This document shows positions 59,701 through 64,000 of a stretch of DNA of 64,000 nucleotides, one piece after another (position 1 is the stretch's first letter; every line of letters starts with the position of its first letter). The stretch covers positions 29,941,925-30,005,924 of the forward strand of contig OY720637.1 of the NCBI GenBank assembly GCA_963169105.1, read 5' to 3'. The DNA is from Ceriagrion tenellum (lineage: Eukaryota; Arthropoda; Insecta; Odonata; Coenagrionidae). A program made the position numbers and the translations under genes. The notes beneath the pieces were generated by a model, which worked only from the letters and a program-made list of their open reading frames with translations, ran no database searches and was not told the DNA's origin.

Positions 59701-62700
59701 CCTACTATTTTTTGATACTTGTTTTAACTTCTTAGTTAAATGTATGGAGAAGCTGTTTTTTGCTATATTAGTTAACCATCCAATAACTTATGACGTGAAT
59801 CCATTGCCAGAAGAATCATTTTCCTTGTTAGCTGTAACTCATTTCTCAAGTTATGGAAAAAAAACTTGTCAACTGAAAACCACTTAATCATTTCTAATAA
59901 TTGTTTTATTCCTATACAGCTGAGACTGCTTAACATTGCTTGTGCTGCTAAAGCAAAGAAACGGACAGTTACATTGGCTAGACCAACTAGGGATGAAGTT
60001 CTTCATTTCTCCATCCTTGGAGGATATGAACGAGGGTTCGGCATTTTCATCTCCAAGGTAGGATAATTCCGCAATTGATTTGATTGTACCTTTAATTTTT
60101 TTTTATTCTTGCTAATAACAGCTAAAATTACAATTTATGCTGTTTATTGGAGAGAAATTGTTATGCTTATTTATCACATGTATTAATGAGAATGTCCACC
60201 TATTCAAATTTTCCTTAAATGGCAGATTGTGGAAAACTTATTCATTTGCTTCTTTTTATAATTCTCTACAGGTTGAAAAGGCATCAAAAGCAGAAGATGT
60301 GGGATTAAAGAGGGGTGATCAAGTACTGGAAGTAAACGGACAAAGTTTTGAGCATGTCAGCCATGCTAAGGCTTTGGAAGTTCTTCGTGGAACCACTCAT
60401 CTCTCTATCACAGTCAAATCAAATTTACTTGGTAAGTTTTCTTTCTTTTCTTCATTGTAACTGGTCATCGCCTTGCTTTGTTTAGCTGATAGTCTTTAAA
60501 GACATATTAAGGCCCTACTTAGTGTATAAGTGAATAAATGGCAATCATAGTAAGGGATTGTTATTTTATGTGGTCACTTTTGGAAATATTTTGGATTCAA
60601 TTTTAATGCTTTTTTGTTAATATTTGTATTTTTGGTGAAACTATGATATTAATATTTAAGATTATCAAAAAGTTGTAAATCGTGAGAACTTGTTGAGTGG
60701 AATAGCTGTATGTGAGACTAGTGATTCAGTGTATAGGAATGCTGTTTTCTCTTTGACTACAGCTTTCAAGGAAATGCTTCAGACACCAGAGAATTCCCCT
60801 CGACCACGGGGCAGAAAAGCATCCGAGATAGCAAGACTCCAAGACGACCCAAGGGCAAGGCTATCATCTGTGGATGACTCGAGCATCATGACGGGATCCA
60901 ATGGTACAAGTCATCCCGACGGTGCCATTCCTCATCCTCCCCCGTTACCACCGGTCTCGCTCCATGCAGCATCCCCCGGGAAAACCAAGGATGGAGGGTC
61001 GTCGGCCTCCTCTACATCTTCATCATCATCATCCTCATCTCACAAGGGATTGAGGAGGATTCAGAATGCCATCAATAGGTTTATGCCCAAAAATGCAGTG
61101 AGGTAAGCATTTTTTTCTATCAATCTCAGAATCTCATGACAAAAATGGCGAACCACCTCTGATTCTGCTAATTCTTAGTCATTTGCAGTGTTGAACTTGA
61201 TGTAAAAAAAGGCCGAATCTGCCTGATAGAATAATTGCAAGTTTTGGTAAACCATGAGAACATTTTATGGAAATTATAACATTTGAATGGTTTAATTTTC
61301 AATGCTATTAAAAATGTCATTCAATTCTGAAAATTGTTAGGAATTCACTTAAAGCAAAGAAAGTTAGTTGAAGTATTTTTCAGAGCATCGACAGTTTCAA
61401 GATGGGACTAGTCATTTTATTTTTTCATTTAAATAGTTCCTCCTAATGTTTACTTTGATTCCAAAACAGTATTAGAACTGTCTTATTGAGAAATGAAAAT
61501 TCTTTATTTTGATTCAGATTTTGTAATATTTGGGGTGGAGAATGTGAAGAAACAGTATTTGATATTTTTTGGGAAAAACTCCGTATGTTATTGTAGTGAT
61601 CACATCTATTTTATCATTGCCTTTCTGTAATGGAAGTCCGTCAGTTGGGGTTTGGCCGGTATTGTGGTTTAAGAGCTGGCTTTTCATTGTGAGGGCCCAT
61701 GTTTCTCTCCCAGGAATCAATTAATTTATTGCTGTAATCCTATTCTATGTAATTCTATTTCAGTGCTATCTGGAGAGCACTTTAAGAGCAGTAGTCGAGC
61801 ACTAAAATGAGGTGTAAGACTATGGTCTCTTGGCACCTTTCATGGGCTAATGCTGATGCCAGGACTCTCACCATCACTACTCTATTTCCAAATAATTCTT
61901 CTACAACCTCTGTACCCTCCTATGCGATATAGTCACATTGGCCGTAGTTTATAGACCCCTCCCCAAATAACTTACCAGCTAACTCAGCATTTGCGTTTTC
62001 TTTCACTTGTACCTTTCCAGTGATCGTGTCAATGGTGAGGATGGGCTGGGAGCATTTACTGGTGGTAGCGGAATCTCCCACAATTCAGTGATGCAAGTTG
62101 GTGGCGGGTCATGTGGAAACGGCATTGGCACACTCCCTCACAGTCGGAGCAACCCAGATCTCACGGGCACGCTATGCAATGAAGGAGTCTTGGACCCTCA
62201 CCATATGGTTGGCTGTGCCCCAGACTATCCAGAGCATGTGCTCAAAGTGTACAAACCAGATCAGACTTGTAAATATCTACTGGTACATAAGGTAAGAGAT
62301 CACTTGTTGCTCATTATTTTTTTGTTTAGAATATAGAGGTTATTGGTTATCTTCTCAGTGGCTTCAATTGAAAAATAGTCATGATGTAGTTTTAAATTGT
62401 TTACTGTTAGTGTTGTAGGCCGTACGCCTAAGTTGCTTGAAGGTAAATTTTGTCAGTATCATTATTAGAGGAGAAATTAGGTTGCGTATTGCCCAGATTA
62501 AATAGCTTGTATTTTCATGCTCTTCCTTTTAGATGCTTTTTAACGTTGAGAGATTAATGGTTATGTTTGGAATAAGTATTATATATTTTACAATTTTCAC
62601 AACTTAGTTTGAACTCAGACTTGTAAAATGCTCAGTGTAGCTTTCCAATATTGAAACTACGTGATTATTTTTTAGAACATCTTGATATTTATGTGATGAA

Positions 62701-64000
62701 TTGAGCTTCACTCTATCTATAGGGGTTAGATTTAGAGCCTGTGTCATATTTTCATTATAACTGCATATTATATAAAAGTTTATTCCCGACAAATTACCTG
62801 CCATAGTGAAACTGAAAGGATGATGTACTTTGAACAAAGTTTCAGTATTAATGTTCAAAAAATCATATCTAGATTTCATTTCTATAATTATTATTCTTAT
62901 ATTATAATTATATTATAATTTCATTCATGACAAATTAAAGTAATCAAGTTTTCAAGGCTGTTATTATGAATCTTACAAGACAGTAGTGAGCACTGCCATC
63001 TTTGAATAATCCTCTGATTGCATTGCTATTTTAGAACTTTCTTATGAAGAAATTTTTTGTAATGGTATTTTAATGTATTTCCTTCTGTTTATGTGTTTCT
63101 CAGGAAACAACAGCACATGAGGTAGTCATGCTGGCATTGCAGGAGTTTGGTTTGACAGATCCCAGCTCACATTTCAGTCTGTGTGAAGTGAGCGTGACAG
63201 AGCAAGGGTTTATAAAACGACGCCGTCTTCCGGACACTTTACAGAACCTAGCGGAAAGAATTGGGCTTAGTAGTCGGTAAGTATTTTTCATGGAAGATAT
63301 GATTCTATATCGTATGCCTCTTTCCTTTTTTATTGAGTGAACTCTAATGGTTTCTTGGTGGTGTTTAAACTTGATGTTTTTTCTTTCATGTTTTGCATTG
63401 TAATGAGGTCCCTCTTCTTTATTCCTATGCTAAACTATCAATGGCCAGATATTTTCTTTGGGACTGTGGAACAATATTATGCATAGCTTTTGTTGTGATT
63501 TCTTAATTAGTCATGCGATAAAATTAATTATTTCACATATTACAACATTGAAAATAAGGTAGTTAACTAAATTCTCTCCATTTTTCTCCTCCAGTTATTA
63601 TCTGAAGACAAATGATTCCACAGAAACTTTAGTACCTGATGAGTTGGCACCAGAGCTCTTGAGGGAAAGCCAGGTCCACTTTTTACAATTGAATGCTGTG
63701 GAAGTGGCAACACAACTCACACTGCAAGACTTCAGCATATTTCGTCAGATAGAAAGTACTGAATACGTCGATGACTTATTTGAGCTTAAAAGCCGTTATG
63801 GCACACCAATGCTATCTCAATTTGCTGAGGTGAGTAGTATTTGAGAACCTCATGTGACTGTCCTAATGAATAATGAGGAGAAGGTATAGGATTTTATGTC
63901 ACCCCATTCTAATATGTATGCATATTTTTTCATGGTTATTGCAGCTTGTGAATAGGGAAATGTTTTGGGTAGTCACGGAAGTCTGCTCAGAAAGCAACCC
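35545..64000 (+). CDS. Gef26: PDZ-GEF / RAPGEF2-type Rap guanine nucleotide exchange factor (partial, 14 exons)
   Basis: Joined exons: 35545-35730, 45736-46092, 57429-57584, 58301-58440, 58688-58919, 59053-59189, 59293-59443, 59920-60057, 60272-60431, 60763-61102, 62021-62291, 63104-63276, 63595-63829, 63945-64000 (continues). All introns are GT-AG, all 13 joins keep frame, and the total is 2732 nt. Domain order over the joined 910 residues: Ser-rich linker 1-62, Gly/Ser and acidic segment 63-181, cNMP-binding-like domain about 195-315, RasGEF N domain about 350-460, PDZ about 470-555, Ser/Pro linker about 560-720, Ras-association about 728-822, catalytic RasGEF from about 835. This order is diagnostic of PDZ-GEF. 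The family activates Rap1/Rap2 at the membrane and controls cell adhesion and epithelial shape (family knowledge). The 5' part with the first cNMP-like domain and the catalytic C terminus are outside what I can see. Identification is firm; exact 5' structure is not. Confidence 0.95.
36515..36950 (+). mobile_element. LINE C-terminal fragment with one frameshift
   Basis: Encodes RMTYLIDVSIPNTENLEAKY, then after a frameshift AEELKEMCNQKSVKIVSILI, SATGLIPKNLHESLETIGV and IIITCSIVRRSL. This is the C-terminal block (LIDV-IPN ... SATGL-P) of retrotransposon ORF2 proteins found in insects. A GGCTGAGAAGTG tail follows. Confidence 0.65.
37276..37352. repeat. Short tandem repeat, AAGTACATGTAAAT
   Basis: Three copies of AAGTACATGTAAAT with TTGACTTA or TTTACTTA spacers. 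Confidence 0.7.
37517..38071. mobile_element. Composite TIR element with internal copies of its terminus
   Basis: Outer ends GCCTGAATCACGCGATTCTT and AAGTATCGTGTGATTCAGAC. The 16-mer TCAAGTATCGTGTGAT occurs at about 37590, 37952 and 38050, so the terminal block is present several times. The ends resemble those of the 214-bp element at 21242. Confidence 0.7.
38458..38916. mobile_element. 460-bp TIR element, copy 1
   Basis: Ends GGCCGGTTGCAAGAAC and GTTCCTGCAACTGGCT, inverted with two mismatches, probably flanked by TA. About 85% alike to 48628-49087. The 64-codon frame inside is not conserved in the second copy. Confidence 0.8.
39246..39465 (+). mobile_element. Second RTE-like group, C-terminal fragment
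   Basis: Encodes LRHNGFVKSIIEGKIEGRVP then RGRPRNKFMDQIKKIVH, matching 17986-18395. Confidence 0.8.
40362..40565. repeat. Minisatellite with about 10-bp unit
   Basis: About 20 units of AGAAATGGAC / ATAAATGGAT / AGAAATGGTT type in tandem, with point variation between units and a few 1-bp shifts. Confidence 0.9.
42340..42620 (+). mobile_element. RTE-like LINE, C-terminal fragment
   Basis: Encodes GTIGKDMKKRLVKSPIWNVA, LYGAETWTLRKEDENRVQAF and EMWVWRRMERVGWTERKTNE; a stop follows. Lies directly before the deleted derivative at 42625. Confidence 0.85.
42625..43365 (+). mobile_element. Internally deleted RTE-like derivative, copy 1
   Basis: An endonuclease-domain remnant (IMGDWNAVMGEGRNE; PLRRRYAWKVSGDFG) is joined directly to the C-terminal block (VWRRMEKVRWTERKTDEEV ... 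GRGRKRIGFIDGMKKG), so the RT domain is missing. It ends with the family 3' block and ACCGGTAGAATACTT. Copy 2 at 51845-52575 has the same junction. Confidence 0.85.
43433..43536. repeat. Duplicated 100-bp segment, copy 1
   Basis: Shares GACGAGTCATGTTATGTATT, CCATCCCAATGCCAGAGACA and ATTTAGGCACCCAGTGCGCC with 44475-44577. Confidence 0.85.
44475..44606. repeat. Duplicated segment, copy 2, ending in a perfect hairpin
   Basis: After the shared segment, 44554-44576 and 44584-44606 are perfect 23-bp inverted repeats around a 7-base loop. Both end in the GGCACCCAGTGCGCCCA motif or its inverse. Confidence 0.9.
44607..45735. other. PDZ-GEF intron, no recognised repeat
   Basis: AT-rich intron; short frames only, and the polypyrimidine tract at 45700-45730 before the exon acceptor. 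Confidence 0.6.
45736..46092 (+). CDS. Gef26: PDZ-GEF exon: Gly/Ser-rich segment and acidic 'VESVVDSDEEED' motif
   Basis: The acceptor TCCTGCAG ends at 45735 and the donor GAC|GTGAGT starts at 46093; 119 codons, phase 0 at both ends. The N-terminal half is very GC-rich low-complexity Ser, Ala and Gly. The second half, ELYQRSNRSSHSSDTSS followed by YSGSDAMQS and then DLSGLVESVVDSDEEEDLAE, matches the conserved linker ahead of the second cNMP-like domain in PDZ-GEFs. An internal acceptor-like CAG at 45766 could remove the first ten residues. An internal ATG at 45787 could act as an internal start, but the frame is open upstream to the acceptor, so an internal exon is the better reading. Frames on the opposite strand here are shadows. 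Confidence 0.9.
46093..47435. other. PDZ-GEF intron; GC-rich patch without assigned function
   Basis: 46820-47060 is GC-rich, with a GCGGCCCGC ... GCGGGCC inverted pair; frames here are not recognised. Confidence 0.45.
47500..47815 (-). mobile_element. RTE-like LINE, C-terminal fragment
   Basis: The minus strand encodes GTLGKDVKKRLVKNLLWSVA, LHGAETWTFRKEDENRLQAF, EMWVWRRMEKVRCTEMKTNE and RKLLNESRDRQSRWLEDVT. Confidence 0.85.
48628..49087. mobile_element. 460-bp TIR element, copy 2
   Basis: Matches 38458-38916 along its length, including GCGCATCCGCCATCTTGG and CATAAGTTATGAAACC. The left end has drifted to GTCGGTTATAAGAAC; the right end is GTTCCTGCAACTGGCT. Confidence 0.8.
49590..50245. other. 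GC-rich block with open frames in several phases
   Basis: Frames of about 100 codons open on both strands at 49575-49912, but the peptides are Pro/Ser-rich and unrecognised. Could be a regulatory island or chance composition. Confidence 0.35.
50250..50502 (+). mobile_element. CR1/Jockey-type LINE 3' end
   Basis: Encodes SDRSDKIREML-like codons then the tail CCCATGCGGCGGCTCGCAAG and GTAGTACATATGTAAG. Confidence 0.7.
50990..51330 (-). mobile_element. RTE-like LINE, C-terminal fragment
   Basis: The minus strand encodes WYGAETWTLRKDDENSLQAF, EMLARRRLEKVRWTERKTD and EERKPLNEIQDRQYRWLEDL. Confidence 0.85.
51845..52575 (+). mobile_element. Internally deleted RTE-like derivative, copy 2
   Basis: Same layout as 42625-43365: endonuclease remnant (YEVGGYGSGTWNDRGEKTV; FKHPLRRRYNWKVSGD), junction ACCATTGTCATCAGTGTGGA, then the C-terminal block and 3' end with ACCGGTAGAATACTT. 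Confidence 0.85.
52720..52800 (-). mobile_element. Degraded tRNA-derived SINE scrap
   Basis: Minus strand contains GCAATTGTCGGGAGATCCTG and a GGTCTACACCC B-box-like stretch resembling the 6361 SINE. Confidence 0.4.
53995..54656. mobile_element. Unclassified insect interspersed repeat, possibly Helitron-like
   Basis: Begins with GTGTCTGTCTGTTACTCCAT and CAAAAACTACTGGACCGATT, phrases widespread in insect dispersed repeats, and ends CGGGTACCTTCCGCTAGT, compatible with a Helitron CTRR|T end. The class is uncertain. A reversed CTAG-GGGTC-like end occurs at 35808. Confidence 0.4.
54868..55104 (+). CDS. Candidate alternative first exon encoding an N-myristoylated, probably palmitoylated N terminus
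   Basis: The ATG at 54868 is preceded immediately in frame by TGA and sits in a good insect start context (GAAACATGG). Seventy-nine codons run to CAA|GTAGGT at 55105, phase 0, compatible with the acceptor at 57429. The peptide starts MGNTLTKCFNCN: Gly2, Thr6 and Lys7 fit the N-myristoylation consensus, and Cys8 and Cys11 are candidate palmitoylation sites. The rest is acidic and polar, rich in E, K and S, with no domain I know. Spliced to 57429 it would give a PDZ-GEF lacking everything before the second cNMP-like domain but anchored to membrane, where Rap acts. No other + strand exon lies between it and 57429. It could instead be the first exon of a different, nested gene. Confidence 0.6.
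55820..56310. other. GC-rich intronic block with long overlapping open frames
   Basis: About 160 codons are open on the plus strand (55825-56304) and 165 on the minus strand (55786-56283), with a third frame also open. No known motif or conserved repeat. Composition alone could explain it. Confidence 0.35.
57429..57584 (+). CDS. Gef26: PDZ-GEF exon: start of second cNMP-binding-like domain
   Basis: Acceptor TTTTACAG ends at 57428; donor ATG|GTAAGG at 57585; 52 codons, phase 0 at both ends. The peptide starts SLTVRDTVRECLEKDPSE and continues through LLEFTQHLKAF and RRALCSVM, which align closely with the RAPGEF2 segment before and into the second cNMP-like domain (family motif RD-VR-CLEKDP). 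This is the common acceptor for the upstream exon at 45736 and, possibly, for the alternative exon at 54868. Confidence 0.97.
58301..58440 (+). CDS. Gef26: PDZ-GEF exon: cNMP-like domain beta-roll
   Basis: Acceptor AAAATAG ends at 58300; donor ACAG|GTACAG at 58441; 140 nt, phase 0 in and phase 2 out. It encodes VFAVVEKAGTIVMNDGEE, then LDSWSVILNGHVEVEMPSG and the LHLGDS start of the phosphate-binding cassette. The WSVILNGHVEV beta strands are typical of this family. Confidence 0.97.
58688..58919 (+). CDS. Gef26: PDZ-GEF exon: end of cNMP-like domain and linker to RasGEF N
   Basis: Acceptor ATTTCAG ends at 58687; donor AGG|GTGAGT at 58920; the first base completes the split Ser codon. It encodes FGITPTMDKLHHKGIMRT, then DDCQFVCITQADYYRILHQ and GHIVIR. 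The phosphate-binding cassette has Ile where cAMP-binding domains have Glu after FG, and lacks the RAA-type Arg. This agrees with the family reputation of not binding cAMP. The reading frame happens to stay open 5' of the acceptor and 3' of the donor, but that sequence does not match the family. Confidence 0.97.
59053..59189 (+). CDS. Gef26: PDZ-GEF exon: RasGEF N-terminal (REM) domain, part 1
   Basis: Acceptor GCTTGCAG ends at 59052; donor TG|GTATGA at 59190; 45 codons plus two bases of a split Trp. It encodes GTPERLMLQLIEENSLID, then VEDFLLTHRSFIETP and ASQLLEW. The FLLTHRSF motif is a hallmark of Ras-exchanger N domains, which buttress the catalytic helix hairpin. Confidence 0.97.
59293..59443 (+). 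CDS. Gef26: PDZ-GEF exon: RasGEF N domain, part 2
   Basis: Acceptor TGCAATAG ends at 59292; donor CAG|GTGAGT at 59444. The first base completes Trp, followed by 50 codons starting FNDPAVKDRVTRVVLLWVNN and ending with EEFEVGLEREKMQGQ. These residues are near-invariant in PDZ-GEFs. Phase 0 at the 3' end. Confidence 0.97.
59920..60057 (+). CDS. Gef26: PDZ-GEF exon: end of RasGEF N and start of PDZ domain
   Basis: Acceptor CTATACAG ends at 59919; donor AAG|GTAGGA at 60058; 46 codons, phase 0 both ends. LRLLNIACAAKAKKR closes the N domain. The PDZ domain then starts, with the carboxylate-binding loop GFGIFISK (a GLGF-type loop) at the 3' end. Confidence 0.97.
60272..60431 (+). CDS. Gef26: PDZ-GEF exon: rest of PDZ domain
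   Basis: Acceptor TCTCTACAG ends at 60271; donor CTTG|GTAAGT at 60432; 53 codons plus one base. It encodes VEKASKAEDVGLKRGDQVLE, then VNGQSFEHVSHAKALEVLR and LSITVKSNLL, the second half of the PDZ fold. GLKRGDQ(I/V)LEVNGQ is the conserved PDZ core. Confidence 0.97.
60763..61102 (+). CDS. Gef26: PDZ-GEF exon: Ser/Pro-rich linker between PDZ and RA
   Basis: Acceptor GACTACAG ends at 60762; donor GTGAG|GTAAGC at 61103; 340 nt, phase 1 in and phase 2 out. It starts with FKEMLQTPENSPRPRGRK, continues with a proline cluster (PHPPPLPPVS) that could bind SH3 or WW domains, then a serine run of about 17 residues, and ends HKGLRRIQNAINRFMPKNAV, similar to the NKLKKIL segment of vertebrate RAPGEF2. The serine run is coded by TCT/TCA repeats and is likely length-polymorphic. 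Confidence 0.93.
62021..62291 (+). CDS. Gef26: PDZ-GEF exon: linker and start of Ras-association domain
   Basis: Acceptor CTTTCCAG ends at 62020; donor AAG|GTAAGA at 62292; one base plus 90 codons. It begins DRVNGEDGLGAFTGGSG, contains HSRSNPDLTGTL (the vertebrate protein has a similar SSSNPDLL site), then PDYPEHVLKVYKPDQTCKYL, the first strands of the RA domain that binds Rap-GTP in this family. Confidence 0.95.
63104..63276 (+). CDS. Gef26: PDZ-GEF exon: Ras-association domain core
   Basis: Acceptor TTTCTCAG ends at 63103; donor CG|GTAAGT at 63277; 57 codons plus two bases. It encodes ETTAHEVVMLALQEFGLTD, then FSLCEVSVTEQGFIKRRRLP and QNLAERIGLSS, matching the PDZ-GEF RA domain closely (CEVSVT-G-IK-RRLPD). 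Confidence 0.97.
63595..63829 (+). CDS. Gef26: PDZ-GEF exon: start of catalytic RasGEF (CDC25) domain
   Basis: Acceptor CCTCCAG ends at 63594; donor GAG|GTGAGT at 63830; one base plus 78 codons. After RYYLKTNDSTETLVPDE comes LLRESQVHFLQLNAVEVATQ, then LFRQ-like residues and EYVDDLFELKS, the opening helices of the catalytic domain that ejects GDP from Rap. Confidence 0.97.
63945..64000 (+). CDS. Gef26: PDZ-GEF exon: catalytic domain, cut by the window end
   Basis: Acceptor TATTGCAG ends at 63944. Eighteen complete codons plus two bases are visible: LVNREMFWVVTEVCSESNP (last codon incomplete). FWV-TE(V/I) is conserved in RasGEF domains. The catalytic helical hairpin and the C-terminal tail lie beyond the window. 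Confidence 0.95.

Noticed and set aside
61633..61740. tRNA-like stretch in a PDZ-GEF intron
   Set aside because: Only a loose resemblance to A and B boxes; too degraded to call a SINE.

Overview
The window looks like nuclear DNA of an arthropod, most likely an insect. It is AT-rich, has GT-AG introns, short conserved exons separated by long repeat-filled introns, and a dense mix of degraded non-LTR retrotransposons, small DNA transposons and tRNA-derived SINEs. I did not identify the species.

The one gene I can support firmly lies on the + strand and fills the right half. It is the insect PDZ-GEF (Drosophila Gef26/dizzy; vertebrate RAPGEF2/6), a guanine nucleotide exchange factor for Rap GTPases. 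Fourteen exons (35545-35730, 45736-46092, then twelve between 57429 and 64000) join in frame across all 13 junctions into about 910 codons. They encode a Ser-rich linker, a Gly/Ser-rich acidic segment, the second cyclic-nucleotide-binding-like domain, the Ras-exchanger N domain, a PDZ domain, a Ser/Pro linker, a Ras-association domain and the start of the catalytic RasGEF domain. The gene runs off the right edge. The first cNMP-like domain was not found here and should lie upstream or in small exons I missed.

Two further exons may be alternative first exons. At 54868-55104 a 79-codon exon starts with a strong N-myristoylation plus double-cysteine motif and ends phase 0, so it could splice onto 57429 and give a lipid-anchored short isoform. 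At 20947-21147 a 67-codon Arg-rich exon, in a GC-rich block, also ends phase 0 and could splice onto 35545.

The left 35 kb and the two 10-11 kb introns are mainly a transposon graveyard. They hold at least two RTE-like LINE groups (C-terminal 'ETWTLRKEDE' fragments, about 15 loci), CR1/Jockey-type LINE fragments with a conserved 3' end, a TTAA-flanked piggyBac-like MITE family, a hAT-type MITE with an intact 8-bp target duplication, two families ending in 'ACACGATAC' inverted repeats, a 460-bp TIR family, tRNA-derived SINEs, Penelope-like foldbacks carrying hammerhead-like motifs, a 180-bp tandem repeat and a 10-bp minisatellite. Several insertions are nested, which allows relative dating. 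I see no tRNA gene with a complete cloverleaf, no rRNA and no CRISPR.
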